A stretch of 64,000 bases of DNA, taken from NCBI RefSeq assembly GCF_018100905.1, contig NZ_JAGJEG010000002.1, positions 62,001 through 126,000 on the forward strand, written 5' to 3'. This document shows positions 44,571 to 54,455 of the stretch, piece by piece. The position numbers were made by a program, and so were the translations under genes. Numbering within the stretch: the first letter of the stretch is position 1; the number at the start of each line of letters is the position of its first letter. The DNA is from Pseudoalteromonas sp. MMG010. Its GTDB lineage: Bacteria > Pseudomonadota > Gammaproteobacteria > Enterobacterales > Alteromonadaceae. Below the pieces are notes generated by a model. That model had not been told where the DNA came from, did not search any database, and was given only the letters and a program-made list of their open reading frames with translations.

Positions 44571-45575
44571 ATGATAAATGTAGCAATTAATGGCTATGGC
44601 CGTATTGGTCGTAACGTACTTCGCGCTCTTTATGAGTCAGCACAAAATAACGAAATCAAAATTGTAGCAATTAACGATTTAGCACCAGCTAACGTAAATG
44701 CTCATTTAACACAGTACGATTCTGTACATGGTCAATTTGCACAAAAAGTAACATTACAAGATAGCACAATGTTAATTGGTGATGATGTAATCACACTAAC
44801 GCAAGAACGTGATCCTGCAAACTTACCGTGGAAAGAACTAAACGTAGACATCGTTTTAGAATGTACTGGTTTTTTCACTAAACGTGAAGATGCAGCTAAA
44901 CACATTGAAGCAGGCGCTAAAAAAGTTATCGTATCGGCACCAGGTAAAGGCTTAGACGCGACAGTAGTACATGGCGTAAATAGTGGTGAGATTAATGCTG
45001 ATAGCACTATTATTTCAAACGCTTCGTGTACAACAAACTGTTTAGCACCTATTGCTAAAGCAATTAACGACACAGTCGGTATTGAACAAGGTAGCATGAC
45101 AACAATTCATGCTTATACGAACGATCAAAACTTATCTGACGTTTACCACCCAGATCTATATCGTGCGCGTAGTGCAACTCAGTCTATGATCCCAACTAAA
45201 ACAGGTGCTGCGGCAGCCGTTGGTTTAGTTTTACCTGAGCTTGCTGGTAAATTAGACGGTATGTCTGTACGTGTACCTACTATCAATGTTTCTTTAGTTG
45301 ATTTTACGTTTATTACTAAACGTGACACAACGGCTGAAGAAATCAATAGCGTAATGAAAGAAGCTGCTGAAGGTTCTATGGCGGGTATTTTAGAGTTTAA
45401 CGAGCTTCCGCTTGTATCTATCGACTTTAACCATAACCCTGCATCTTCAATTTTTGATGCAACACAAACTAAAGCTGATGGTAAATTAGTTAAAGTTATG
45501 GCTTGGTACGATAACGAGTGGGGTTTCTCAAACCGCATGTTAGACCAAGTAAAAGCATTAGGCGCTTACCTATAA
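44571..45575 (+). CDS. gap: Glyceraldehyde-3-phosphate dehydrogenase, type I
   Basis: The 334 residues carry the NAD loop [14 protein letters not shown], the catalytic Cys in [12 protein letters not shown] (about 147-158) and the C-terminal [13 protein letters not shown]. It takes the aldolase product onward. Relatives that oxidise erythrose-4-phosphate (Epd) look similar, but the link to edd-eda favours GAPDH. This is probably a pathway-specific copy, with another elsewhere. Confidence 0.93.
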   Translation: MINVAINGYGRIGRNVLRALYESAQNNEIKIVAINDLAPANVNAHLTQYDSVHGQFAQKVTLQDSTMLIGDDVITLTQERDPANLPWKELNVDIVLECTGFFTKREDAAKHIEAGAKKVIVSAPGKGLDATVVHGVNSGEINADSTIISNASCTTNCLAPIAKAINDTVGIEQGSMTTIHAYTNDQNLSDVYHPDLYRARSATQSMIPTKTGAAAAVGLVLPELAGKLDGMSVRVPTINVSLVDFTFITKRDTTAEEINSVMKEAAEGSMAGILEFNELPLVSIDFNHNPASSIFDATQTKADGKLVKVMAWYDNEWGFSNRMLDQVKALGAYL

Positions 45576-45607
45576 GCGGACATGTAACAATTTAAGCTTT
45601 ATCCACC

Positions 45608-45632
45608 AAAGCCACGTTTATCGTGGCTTTTT
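45608..45632 (+). terminator. Terminator after gap
   Basis: AAAGCCACG and CGTGGCTTT pair perfectly around TTTAT, followed by further T. It ends the edd-eda-gap unit. Confidence 0.85.
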
Positions 45633-45683
45633 TAATGCGTAAATTATATTAATAGTAAACTTAAGCGCGTTTTATAGGGCGGA

Positions 45684-46982
45684 TTAAGATTTATTTGCTT
45701 GTAAAGTTAATAATAGCGTAGCAAACGACGGGCGATTACTTATTGGCTGTTGTTCGGTGGTTTTCACTATATCCATTAATAAAGTAAACAATGTACCTTG
45801 TTTATCATGAGCTGGAACCGTACTCAGCAAATCTTCGATTAAGCGAGTAAAGGCGAATACTTCAATTAATTGCATTTGTTTTTGCTGATATTCACTCAGT
45901 GTCTGTAAATTAGTCGCAGCGCCAAAATCCCCAAATAATATATCAGCCTGTTTATTAATAAGCGTATTATGCGCGTATATATCACCATGGCTTACTTTAT
46001 TTGCGTGTAAATGGGTCAATGTATCGAGCATTTGTAAGGCAATTTTATAAATCTCCTCTACAGAATAATGACAATTAGGACTAAATGTATCACGCGTACA
46101 AGTTTGTAAACTTGGTGGTAAGCCTAAGTTTTTAAAGTCGGTATCTATTAGCTCCATAACCAACCCTAATTGTTGTGGCTGTTCGATATAGGCAAACACC
46201 TTAATTAAATTTTTATGATCCCCAGCTTGTAAGCAACAATTAACCTCATCAAGCGGATAGCCATCGCTGGTGATAGCACCTTTAAATAGCTTTAATGCCA
46301 CAGTAGTGTGCTGTGTTTTAGCTAAATGAATAATCCCCGAAGCGCCACGGCCTATTTCTTTTATTAACTTATAATGCGCCAGAGATGTATTGCTAAGCGA
46401 GCATTGTGTAAGGCTATTTGATTGATTAAATTGATTACCAGCAAAGGCAAGCCATGCTAGTTTTGGTAGTTCAAACAACCAGTTATCTAGCTTTGTTAAG
46501 TTATTAGCCGACAACCTTATTAACTCTAGCGCTTTACAATTAGCCATATTACTAGGAAGTTGTTTGATCTGATTTCCCGCCAAAGCTAACTTTTTAAGTT
46601 GTGTATAATTACCAAAGTCGTTGGGTAGCTCAGTGAGTTTATTATCTGTAAGAATTAACCATTGGATATTCTGTGGCAAGCTGTTTGGGGCAAACGCACT
46701 AATTTTATTTCCTTTAAACGCAACCATAATCAGAGCAGGGCATTTAGCAAGCACTTTAGGGATATGGGTGAATTGATTAAATGATAAAAACACGCGTTTT
46801 AATTTTTGTAAACAGGCAAATTCATCGGGTAAATCACTTAACTGATTATTCGATAAATCGAGTACTTCAAGTGTGTCGGCTAAGGTAAAAATATCACTTG
46901 GAAAGTCAGTTAAGTGTTCTACTAGCTGTAAATGTGTCGTGCCACGTAAAGTGCCAGCGCGCAGTTGTGCTAAGGTTTGCAT
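45684..46982 (-). CDS. Leucine-rich-repeat protein kinase
   Basis: The 432 residues join an LRR domain (about 15-195, seven or eight repeats of the type LxxLxLxxNxLxxLP) to a protein kinase (about 205-432). Kinase marks are GRGASGIIHLAK, VALKLFKG, SHGDIYAHN in place of HRD..N, and FGDFGAA. No signal peptide or membrane helix is visible, so both parts are cytoplasmic. The family occurs in several marine gammaproteobacteria; its targets are unknown. The gene stands alone on the minus strand. Confidence 0.88.
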   Translation of the reverse strand: MQTLAQLRAGTLRGTTHLQLVEHLTDFPSDIFTLADTLEVLDLSNNQLSDLPDEFACLQKLKRVFLSFNQFTHIPKVLAKCPALIMVAFKGNKISAFAPNSLPQNIQWLILTDNKLTELPNDFGNYTQLKKLALAGNQIKQLPSNMANCKALELIRLSANNLTKLDNWLFELPKLAWLAFAGNQFNQSNSLTQCSLSNTSLAHYKLIKEIGRGASGIIHLAKTQHTTVALKLFKGAITSDGYPLDEVNCCLQAGDHKNLIKVFAYIEQPQQLGLVMELIDTDFKNLGLPPSLQTCTRDTFSPNCHYSVEEIYKIALQMLDTLTHLHANKVSHGDIYAHNTLINKQADILFGDFGAATNLQTLSEYQQKQMQLIEVFAFTRLIEDLLSTVPAHDKQGTLFTLLMDIVKTTEQQPISNRPSFATLLLTLQANKS

Positions 46983-47013
46983 AGGTTCAGGCCATATTTA
47001 AAGTCTTAAAACG

Positions 47014-47041
47014 AAAAAAGCCAACAAAGAGTTGGCTTTTT
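47014..47041. terminator. Terminator between the YebC-family gene and the LRR-kinase
   Basis: AAAAAGCCAAC and GTTGGCTTTTT pair around AAAGA, with A/T tails on both sides. On the minus strand it ends the YebC-family transcript. Confidence 0.8.
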
Positions 47042-47061
47042 AAATGTATTAACAACCGAGT

Positions 47062-47775
47062 TTAAAACTGGGCGTTATGATATACATTTTGTACATCGTC
47101 ACAATCTTCTAGCATAGCTAAAAAGCGCTCCATAACTTCTACATCTTCGCCTTCAATTGGGGCTTCTACTTGCGGTACAAATGCAATTAAGTCTTCGTCA
47201 AACTCTGTAATTCCCATTTCTTCAAGCGCGGTACGGGTGTTGTTATACTCCGTGTGCGGAGCAAAAACGGTGACTTTACCTGCTTCAACTTCTACATCGG
47301 TAACATCCACATCGGCCATCATTAGGGCCTCTAACACGGTTTCATCGTCATCACCGTTAAATACAAAGATAGCAAGGTGATCAAATAAATGGGATACCGA
47401 ATTTTGCGCACCAATTTTAGCATTTGCTTTGGTAAAGCACACACGCACATCGGCAAAAGTACGCTTGTTGTTATCGGTTAAACAATCAACAATAATCATG
47501 CAATTACCCGGGCCGTAACCCTCGTAACGTGTTGCTGCGTAGTCTTCTCCGCCGCCGCCTTTTGCTTTTTCGATTGCGCGTTCAATAACGTGCGCAGGTA
47601 CTTGATCTTTTTTAGCGCGTTCAATTAAACGGCGTAAAGCAAGGTTTCCATCTACATCAACACCGCCATTTTTAGCGCATATGTATATTTCTTTACCGTA
47701 CTTAGAATAAACTTTAGTTTTAGCACCCGCAGTTTTAGCCATTGAATCTTTTTTGTTTTGGTAAGCTCTTCCCAT
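47062..47775 (-). CDS. YebC/PmpR family protein, YeeN subgroup
   Basis: The 237 residues match E. coli YeeN in length and start (MGRAYQNKK). YebC-type marks are [49 protein letters not shown] and the C-terminal [11 protein letters not shown]. Family members act as transcription regulators or help ribosomes through difficult stretches; which applies to this subgroup is open. It is monocistronic. Confidence 0.9.
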   Translation of the reverse strand: MGRAYQNKKDSMAKTAGAKTKVYSKYGKEIYICAKNGGVDVDGNLALRRLIERAKKDQVPAHVIERAIEKAKGGGGEDYAATRYEGYGPGNCMIIVDCLTDNNKRTFADVRVCFTKANAKIGAQNSVSHLFDHLAIFVFNGDDDETVLEALMMADVDVTDVEVEAGKVTVFAPHTEYNNTRTALEEMGITEFDEDLIAFVPQVEAPIEGEDVEVMERFLAMLEDCDDVQNVYHNAQF

Positions 47776-47953
47776 CTGCGTTTCGCCTTAATATAAATTA
47801 AATAATTAAATAAATTTTTGTTGCTGTATTCTAAAGGTAAACGCGCGGTATCGCTAGTATATGGCGTTAATAATTAGTTTTATAATAAATGACTATTGTT
47901 TTATTGGGCATCGACCCAATATTAGTAATGTGTTGATGTTAAAGTTGAAATAA

Positions 47954-48448
47954 ATGTTTAAGTTGAGGTTGTTACTTATTGTTGCATTGTTTTTTGCCAC
48001 ACTCTTTAGTGTACAAAATGTAAATGCAAGTACAGTTAATAACACTGAACAAGCGCCCTTACTTTTAACACACACTATGGTACAAACCGATATACATGGC
48101 TTACAACTACTAAGGCTCTCGGATCACCCTTCATTGCAAGCTAAAGCGGTAACAAGGCTTCATCAACCCAATAAAAAATTACCTAATACTGATTATACCG
48201 CTCATCAAAGCCGCTTAACGGCCAGTAATACATTTTACTTTTTACACCATTTTCAAAATGAGCCGCAGTACGATGTTGTTTTTGAATTTTTTGCACAACC
48301 CCTGCAAAGGCAGATATTTCTCTCCCCAACTGCAACGGATATCATATCTGCATGGTATACGATGCAAGGTAAGCGTAAGAACTCGCGTTTAAGTTATTGG
48401 AAAGACGCAAACCTGCTTTATAAAGCGGCTAATACCTACCACGTTTAA
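47954..48448 (+). CDS. Secreted protein of unknown function
   Basis: The 164 residues start with a signal peptide (LRLLLIVALFFATLFSVQNVNAS; likely cut after NVNA). The mature part is rich in His and Gln and has the stretches NTFYFLHHFQNEPQYDVVFEFFAQPL and SRLSYWKDANLLYKAA. No cysteine or known motif is seen. Its position upstream of secD may be chance. Confidence 0.6.
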   Translation: MFKLRLLLIVALFFATLFSVQNVNASTVNNTEQAPLLLTHTMVQTDIHGLQLLRLSDHPSLQAKAVTRLHQPNKKLPNTDYTAHQSRLTASNTFYFLHHFQNEPQYDVVFEFFAQPLQRQIFLSPTATDIISAWYTMQGKRKNSRLSYWKDANLLYKAANTYHV

Positions 48449-48675
48449 TTTTTCTTATATTTTATTTTATCGCTTAAGTCTTATGGTCTTAAGCTTAAAA
48501 CTGTACTTGTTATTTAACCCTTTGTTATTAATAGCTTTAATTTAGCTTTTTAGATGCGAGTTTAAAACAGGGTATGCGCTTAATTACTTAATTGTGCAAA
48601 AGAATAACAAATTGGAATAAAACGACCAGCGCTTACACTGAGTCGTTACTGGCCTGCCAGTAATAAGGAAAAGAG

Positions 48676-50505
48676 ATGTTAGAACGTAAAAAATCGTCTG
48701 CCTTGCGGACAAAATTTAAATTAAGCTATGTTGCAATGCTTATTGTATTAATTTTGCTTGGCATTAGCGCATTACCCAACCTTTATCCTAATAAATCGTG
48801 GATACACATTAGCAATGAGCAACAAAACACCTTAAATATAAAGACTAATGAGGTGATCCCGTTTTTAAATAATCATGGCTTTATGGTTGAAAAAGGCAGT
48901 GATGCACAATCGCAGCTTAGTCTATTGCTCGAAAACCCTAAAACCAGCGCACAAGCGCAAGCATTACTTAAAGCCCAATACCCTAATACAAAAGTAAAAA
49001 TAGTAGAGCATGCTACCAGCCCATTTTGGTTACAACAGTTTGGCTTATCACCGATAAAGCTCGGACTTGATTTAAATGGCGGGGTGCTTTTTGTGCTTGA
49101 TGTCGATTTAGATAAAGCACTTGAAGAAAAAATAAACAGTGCTTATTTACAAACAAAATCAATCATTGTTAAGCAAAAGGCTCATGGATTAAAAGCAATA
49201 AAGACGCGCACTGGGTTTGCAATTAACGTACTAGACAGTGCGCAAAATAAATTACAACCGGTGCTGAGCGAACTGACTCAACAGTTTACTAATTTAAGCC
49301 ATTTACAAACTAATAATGGCAATTTAATGGTTATTAATTTTAACTATACCCCCGACAAGATTAATGTATTTAATAATCAAATTATGAGTCAAACACTCAC
49401 CACGCTTCGTTCACGTATAGAAGAGTTAGGTATTACTGAAGCCGTTACTCAGCGACAAGGTAAGCACCGTATTCGTATTGAGTTACCCGGAGTACAAGAC
49501 CCCAGTGAAGCAAAACGTATCATTGGTGCCACAGCAACACTTGGTTTTTATCAATTAAAAGACACTGGCGGACAAACCTTTACGATGCAATCTGGGGGCA
49601 CCATTGAACTCGACCCGATACCTATTTTTACTGGTGAGCATATTAATAATGCAAATATTGGTCGTGATGATTGGGGCAAACCCCTTGTGCAACTTAGTTT
49701 AGATACTAAAGGGGGTGAGGCAATGTCGGCGTTTTCAAAAGCCAATATTGGTAAACCGATGGCCACAGTGTATTCGCAATACGAACAAAACGCTCAAGGT
49801 AATGTAATAAAAACCAGTGAAGTGATCAATGTAGCTAATATTGCACAACATTTAAGTTCGCGATTTAGTATTACAAATATGAAAAGCCAGCAAGCCGCCG
49901 CCGACTTAGCTTTATTACTTAGAGCTGGGTCGTTAACAGCGCCGGTTACTATAGTGCACGAACAAACTATTGGCCCAAGCTTAGGTAGTGAAAACATAAA
50001 TAACGGATTAGCCGCATTAATGTTAGGTATGGGGATTACATTGGCATTTATGGCGTTGTGGTATCGCCGACTAGGCTTGATTGCGAATGTCGCTCTATTA
50101 CTTAATTTATCATCGTTAGTCGGATTAATGTCATTATTACCCGGTGTTGTTTTAACTTTGCCGGGTATTGCAGGCCTTGTATTAACGATAGGTATGGCGG
50201 TGGATACTAATGTCATTATTTTTGAACGAATTAAAGAAGAAAAACGCAAAGGGCGTTCGCCTTATCAGGCAATACAAGAGGGTTATAAACAAGCGAGTAA
50301 CACCATACTTGATGCCAATATTACCACTCTAATCACTGCAATTATTTTATATGCGATTGGGTATGGGCCGGTAAAAGGCTTTGCCATCACCTTAGCGTTA
50401 GGGCTGTTAACGAGTGTGTTTACAGGGGTATACGTATCAAAAATTTTAACTGAAACTTTGTATTTAAAACGTTGTAACAAAACTGGAGCGCAAACGCATG
50501 CTTAA
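48676..50505 (+). CDS. secD: Protein translocase subunit SecD
   Basis: SecD helps drive proteins out of the Sec channel using the proton gradient. The 609 residues have an N-terminal helix, LGLDLNGGVLFVLDVD (D1, about 129-144), a large periplasmic P1 domain with RIRIELPGVQDP, and the RND-type membrane block with LTLPGIAGLVLTIGMAVDTNVIIFERIKEE. The length is close to E. coli SecD (615). No yajC or tgt precedes it, so this may be a second secDF copy. It overlaps secF by eight bases. Confidence 0.93.
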   Translation: MLERKKSSALRTKFKLSYVAMLIVLILLGISALPNLYPNKSWIHISNEQQNTLNIKTNEVIPFLNNHGFMVEKGSDAQSQLSLLLENPKTSAQAQALLKAQYPNTKVKIVEHATSPFWLQQFGLSPIKLGLDLNGGVLFVLDVDLDKALEEKINSAYLQTKSIIVKQKAHGLKAIKTRTGFAINVLDSAQNKLQPVLSELTQQFTNLSHLQTNNGNLMVINFNYTPDKINVFNNQIMSQTLTTLRSRIEELGITEAVTQRQGKHRIRIELPGVQDPSEAKRIIGATATLGFYQLKDTGGQTFTMQSGGTIELDPIPIFTGEHINNANIGRDDWGKPLVQLSLDTKGGEAMSAFSKANIGKPMATVYSQYEQNAQGNVIKTSEVINVANIAQHLSSRFSITNMKSQQAAADLALLLRAGSLTAPVTIVHEQTIGPSLGSENINNGLAALMLGMGITLAFMALWYRRLGLIANVALLLNLSSLVGLMSLLPGVVLTLPGIAGLVLTIGMAVDTNVIIFERIKEEKRKGRSPYQAIQEGYKQASNTILDANITTLITAIILYAIGYGPVKGFAITLALGLLTSVFTGVYVSKILTETLYLKRCNKTGAQTHA

Positions 50506-51433
50506 TACATTAAAAAAAGCCGGCAAAGGCACTCGTTTACGCTATGTAGGTCTCATCTTAAGTGCAATATTAGTGTTGTGTTCATTAGTCACCTTAAGTC
50601 AAAAGGGGTTGAATTTTGGTCTTGATTTTACCGGTGGGTATTTAACCGAATTTACCACTAATAAAACGGTGGATTTGGCTACTTTAAATCAGGTTATTAG
50701 TGATCACAGTCAGGGGAAATTTGTCTTAAGCTATCAAGGTAATCAACATTATCAACTAACACAAATGGCAAAGAGTAATAGCAGCGCAATAAGCAAAGAC
50801 TGGCAAAAGGCGCTGAGCAATAGCGCAGACATTAATGCAACCGTGTTATCGTCTACGTATATAGGGGCACAGGTAGGCGATGAATTATTTGATCAAGGCT
50901 GTTTAGCATTATTTACTGCTATGGTGGTGGTTATGCTGTATTTAGCGGTGCGATTTGAATGGCGTTTGGCTGTTGGATCTGTGGTTGCATTAATGCATGA
51001 CTTAGTACTTGTTTTGGGTGTGTTTTCGTATTTACAAATAAACTTTAATTTAACTGTTTTAGCAAGCTTACTTGCCATTATTGGTTATTCACTAAATGAC
51101 TCGATTATAGTGGGCGATAAAGTTCGTGAATTACTGCGTTTAAATACTAAATATACGCTTAACACAGGCCGTATTATAAACAGTGCTATAAAAAGTACGT
51201 TAACACGTACATTAATCACCTCTGGTACCACTTTAGCGACAGTTGCTTGTGTATGGATACTTGCAGGCGTCCCTTTACAGGGATTTGCCATTGCCTTATT
51301 TGTTGGGATTGTCGTGGGGACATTTTCGTCAATTTGTATTGCCGCGACCTTGCCCGAAATGCTTGGCTTGAGCGTTAAAAATTATGCGCAAAAAATAGAT
51401 GCTCATACTCAGCAACTACTCGATTTACCATAA
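50498..51433 (+). CDS. secF: Protein translocase subunit SecF
   Basis: The 311 residues show GLDFTGGYLTEF (D1, about 42-53), DLVLVLGVFSYL, LLAIIGYSLNDSIIVGDKVRE and TSGTTLATVACVWILAG, the standard SecF membrane motifs. In the usual SecF the third motif reads YS.NDTIVV.DR; here DKVRE replaces DR.RE. It partners the SecD encoded directly upstream and would form the SecDF motor in the inner membrane. Confidence 0.93.
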   Translation: MLNTLKKAGKGTRLRYVGLILSAILVLCSLVTLSQKGLNFGLDFTGGYLTEFTTNKTVDLATLNQVISDHSQGKFVLSYQGNQHYQLTQMAKSNSSAISKDWQKALSNSADINATVLSSTYIGAQVGDELFDQGCLALFTAMVVVMLYLAVRFEWRLAVGSVVALMHDLVLVLGVFSYLQINFNLTVLASLLAIIGYSLNDSIIVGDKVRELLRLNTKYTLNTGRIINSAIKSTLTRTLITSGTTLATVACVWILAGVPLQGFAIALFVGIVVGTFSSICIAATLPEMLGLSVKNYAQKIDAHTQQLLDLP

Positions 51434-51447
51434 ACGATAAGGTCTTC

Positions 51448-51485
51448 GTTTAGGCGTTTAAAATAATGGAGTTAAACGCCTAAAC
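51448..51485. repeat. 14-bp inverted repeat after secF
   Basis: GTTTAGGCGTTTAA and TTAAACGCCTAAAC are perfectly complementary around a 10-base loop, 14 bases after the secF stop. No T-run follows on either strand, so it is either an mRNA-protecting stem or a terminator of unusual form. Confidence 0.6.
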
Positions 51486-51533
51486 TCGGTAACATAGCAG
51501 GATTATTTACTGTCATTGTAGTGTAAGCGTTTG

Positions 51534-52010
51534 ATGAATAAATCACATGTTATAGAACACCTAAAATTTGCCCTCGAAACACAATTAAATAACGCCAAGC
51601 AAGCAGCGCAAGCTGCACATGATGCTGCCACACACGAAGAAAGCGTGGCAGAAACCCAATACGATACTCTCGGATTAGAAGCCGCTTATTTAGCCCAAGG
51701 CCAAGCCGAGCGAGTCAATGACTGTTACAGCAGCATTAAACAGTTTGAAAGCTGCTTTAAAGAGCCGTGTAGCAATAAAGTTACTGTGGGGTCGTTAGTG
51801 TGTTTAGAGCAAGACCATGCCCCGCATAAATGGTTTTTTTTAGGCCCTGCATCGGGAGGATTATCAGTACAGGTAAAAAACAACACGATTCATGTGGTCA
51901 CGCCCAGCGCTCCTATGGGGATAGCTCTGTTAAATAAAATGCAAGATGATGAAATTACTTTAACGCTTGCCGGTGTAGCTCAACACTATATCGTTGATAC
52001 AATTTTATAG
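51534..52010 (+). CDS. GreA/GreB-like C-terminal domain protein
   Basis: The 158 residues begin with a helical N-terminal half (HLKFALETQLNNAKQAAQAAHDAA). A C-terminal GreA-type FKBP-like fold follows, with VTVGSLVCLEQ, KWFFLGPASGG and the SAPMGIALLNKMQDDEI stretch, the equivalent of SPIGRALLGK in GreA. The tip residues needed for transcript cleavage in GreA (acidic pair in the coiled coil) are not clearly present. It likely binds RNA polymerase through its C-terminal domain. TTG at 51531 is an alternative start. Confidence 0.75.
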   Translation: MNKSHVIEHLKFALETQLNNAKQAAQAAHDAATHEESVAETQYDTLGLEAAYLAQGQAERVNDCYSSIKQFESCFKEPCSNKVTVGSLVCLEQDHAPHKWFFLGPASGGLSVQVKNNTIHVVTPSAPMGIALLNKMQDDEITLTLAGVAQHYIVDTIL

Positions 52011-52098
52011 TCAAACATGTGTTAATCGCGTTACGCCACTTCGCTACTTACCTCTGTTGTTTACAACGTTAGGTGCAAGCACGCCTTAAGAGATTTAC

Positions 52099-52130
52099 GG
52101 TATCATTAAAATAGTGATACCTTTATTTAT
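52099..52130 (+). terminator. Weak terminator after the GreA-like gene
   Basis: GGTATCA and TGATACC pair over seven bp around nine bases, followed by TTTATTTAT. Confidence 0.5.
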
Positions 52131-52266
52131 AAAATACTTATCAAAGAGATAGATTAGCAGCTAGCAAGCTCGACTTGGTTTTTATTTTAAGGATTATGTT
52201 TTATTTAAGGAGAGAGTTATCGAATATGCAGAAGAGTTTACAAAGCCAGAAAAACAAAAGAGAGTA

Positions 52267-52695
52267 TTGCTGTTTATTTTATTAGCAACTCTGGGGCTGA
52301 TTATTAATCATAAATGGTATCTTCCTTTTGTAAATGGGTATGTGAGTACCGTTTATTGCCAAACACCGTTTGGTTACTCAGGGGTTAGCGTGCTGTGGTA
52401 TTCGTTATTTGTGGGGTTACCTCTTTTGGCTTCGCTTATAATAGGTGTTTTTACTATCCCAATTGGCTACAAAGGACTTATTGAACAGCAATTTCCACCG
52501 CAAGGGATGAAAGTATATAGACCCACTAAAATACAAAGGGGCTGGAAAGGGAAGGTTAAATCACTATCTCACCTATTTATCCCTTTGTTTTTTGTATCGT
52601 TTGCTATATGGGGCTATTTTCAAGTTGATAAAATGCCTCACAACGTCCCTGATAATTTTGACTATCGGGTGTGTAATACACCCATCACAGATTAG
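52267..52695 (+). CDS. Membrane protein of unknown function (start uncertain)
   Basis: The 142 residues from the TTG at 52267 hold three hydrophobic helices (start to about 14, about 42-66, about 103-119) and a basic loop KIQRGWKGKVK. The same frame continues upstream (EYAEEFTKPEKQKRV) to a good AAGGAG at 52207, but no ATG, GTG or TTG is available there; GTT or ATC occupies the expected start position. Either TTG 52267 is used or the original start codon has been lost. No domain is recognised. Confidence 0.55.
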   Translation: MLFILLATLGLIINHKWYLPFVNGYVSTVYCQTPFGYSGVSVLWYSLFVGLPLLASLIIGVFTIPIGYKGLIEQQFPPQGMKVYRPTKIQRGWKGKVKSLSHLFIPLFFVSFAIWGYFQVDKMPHNVPDNFDYRVCNTPITD

Positions 52696-52916
52696 TGTTG
52701 CTGCACGACTTATTTCTTTATTTAATCGTCATTGCAATGACATATCATTTTTCTTCTGCTAAACAATTTAAACCTTAACTTTGCAACGTATGTATATTTT
52801 AGTAAACGTGAGTTCATATTTCGTTGCGTAGAATCTTTGTCAGTATTTAAATTAAGCGTGCGTTTGTTAAGAGCGCCAATTCTAATTAAACTCTATTGAG
52901 TAAGTGGAAAGTATTT

Positions 52917-54455
52917 ATGAAGTTAACGTTTTTTATTACCATTGTTTTGATGAGTTCATTGTCGTTGCAAGCGGCAGAAACCAAAGATAAATCAAAATTT
53001 ACATTTGAAGACTTAAAAGCACTTGCAAAAGCCGCTGCCAAAAAGCCTTACTCTCCAGGCGCAATTCCTGCCCCAGATTTAATTGACAAAATATCTTACG
53101 ACCAACACTGGAAAATACGTTTTAAAGAACAAGAGACTTTCTACCCCAGTGGTTCGCAAGCGCCAGTGCAGTTATTTTACCCTGGTCGATATTTTCCTCA
53201 GCCGGTCAGTATTTATATGAGAGACGATAAAGGTAGCGTAGAAGAGGTGCCATTTAGTAATAAATTTTTTGACATGCCAGCGGATAGCCCAGCCCACGAT
53301 CTTCCACAAGGGTTTGGCTTTGCTGGATTTAGAATTATGCGACCAGATATGAAGCCCGATTGGGTGTCGTTTTTAGGTGCGTCTTATTTTCGTACCGATG
53401 GTAGCGAGGGACAATATGGTTTATCAGCAAGGGGGATCGCGATTAATACAGGAATGAGTGAGCCTGAAGAGTTTCCACGGTTTTCTGCATTTTGGATTGG
53501 TCCAGCGCAAAATAACGATGAAAGTGTATCGGTTTGGGCATTGCTTGAAGGACCTTCTATTACGGGGGCTTACCGATTTGGTTTAACTAAAGATAACAAA
53601 AAGGCAAAAGGGCATATCACTTCGGTTAATGCAAATTTATATATGCGAGCCGATGTTAAGCGTTTAGGCATTGCACCGTTAACTAGCATGTATTGGTATT
53701 CAGAAAAAGATAAAACTAAAGCCAAAGATTGGCGTCCAGAAATACACGACAGTGATGGTGTTGCTATTCATACAGGAGCAGGACAGCATATATGGCGTCC
53801 GCTCAATAACCCAGAATCAGTGTCGACCAATAGTTTTTTTGATGAAAACCCACAAGGATTTGGCTTAATTCAACGAGACCGTGATTTTAATAATTACCAA
53901 GACGATGGGGTATTTTATAATAAACGTGCATCAGCATGGGTTAAACCTATTGGAGAATGGGGCAAAGGGGCGGTTCAATTAATTGAAATTCCAACTAAAG
54001 ATGAAACCTTCGATAATATCGTTGCTTATTGGGTCCCCGAAAAGCCAGCACGTAAAGGGGATGAATTTACATTTTCATATGATATCCAGTGGCGTCCACT
54101 GGACCCTAAATCTAATAAGTTAGCCAGTGTGGTAAATACACGACAGGGTTTAGGTGGTATTCCTGGACAGCCTATCCCCGAGGGCGTCAATAAAATGGTT
54201 ATTGATTTTACTGGGCCTGTATTAAAGGGGCTAGATAGTCACGGTGATATTAAGCCTGTTGTTGAAGCAAATAACGGTGAAATACTTGAACCCATTGGTG
54301 TTTACCCGGTAGTTGGTACCAATCAATGGCGATTAACTTTTGATTATAAACAAACAAATAAAAATCCAGTGAGTATACGTGCTTATTTAACCAATAAAAA
54401 AGATGAGGTTATTAGTGAAACATGGGTCAGTGATGCCACAGTAACTATAAAATAA
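52917..54455 (+). CDS. opgG: Glucan biosynthesis protein OpgG
   Basis: OpgG is a periplasmic protein for osmoregulated glucan backbone branching. From the ATG at 52917 the product has 512 residues, near the E. coli 511, with signal peptide KLTFFITIVLMSSLSLQAA. Family marks are PYDQHWKIRF-like KISYDQHWKIRFK, GFAGFRIM, VSFLGASYFR, YGLSARGIAINT and FGLIQRDRDFNNYQD. An upstream TTG at 52896 is less likely. The partner glycosyltransferase opgH is not next to it, so OpgD is the alternative name. Confidence 0.88.
   Translation: MKLTFFITIVLMSSLSLQAAETKDKSKFTFEDLKALAKAAAKKPYSPGAIPAPDLIDKISYDQHWKIRFKEQETFYPSGSQAPVQLFYPGRYFPQPVSIYMRDDKGSVEEVPFSNKFFDMPADSPAHDLPQGFGFAGFRIMRPDMKPDWVSFLGASYFRTDGSEGQYGLSARGIAINTGMSEPEEFPRFSAFWIGPAQNNDESVSVWALLEGPSITGAYRFGLTKDNKKAKGHITSVNANLYMRADVKRLGIAPLTSMYWYSEKDKTKAKDWRPEIHDSDGVAIHTGAGQHIWRPLNNPESVSTNSFFDENPQGFGLIQRDRDFNNYQDDGVFYNKRASAWVKPIGEWGKGAVQLIEIPTKDETFDNIVAYWVPEKPARKGDEFTFSYDIQWRPLDPKSNKLASVVNTRQGLGGIPGQPIPEGVNKMVIDFTGPVLKGLDSHGDIKPVVEANNGEILEPIGVYPVVGTNQWRLTFDYKQTNKNPVSIRAYLTNKKDEVISETWVSDATVTIK

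Noticed and set aside
52068-52074. Integron attC-like GTTAGGT
   Set aside because: No matching RYYYAAC partner, no inner L-boxes and no cassette array around it.
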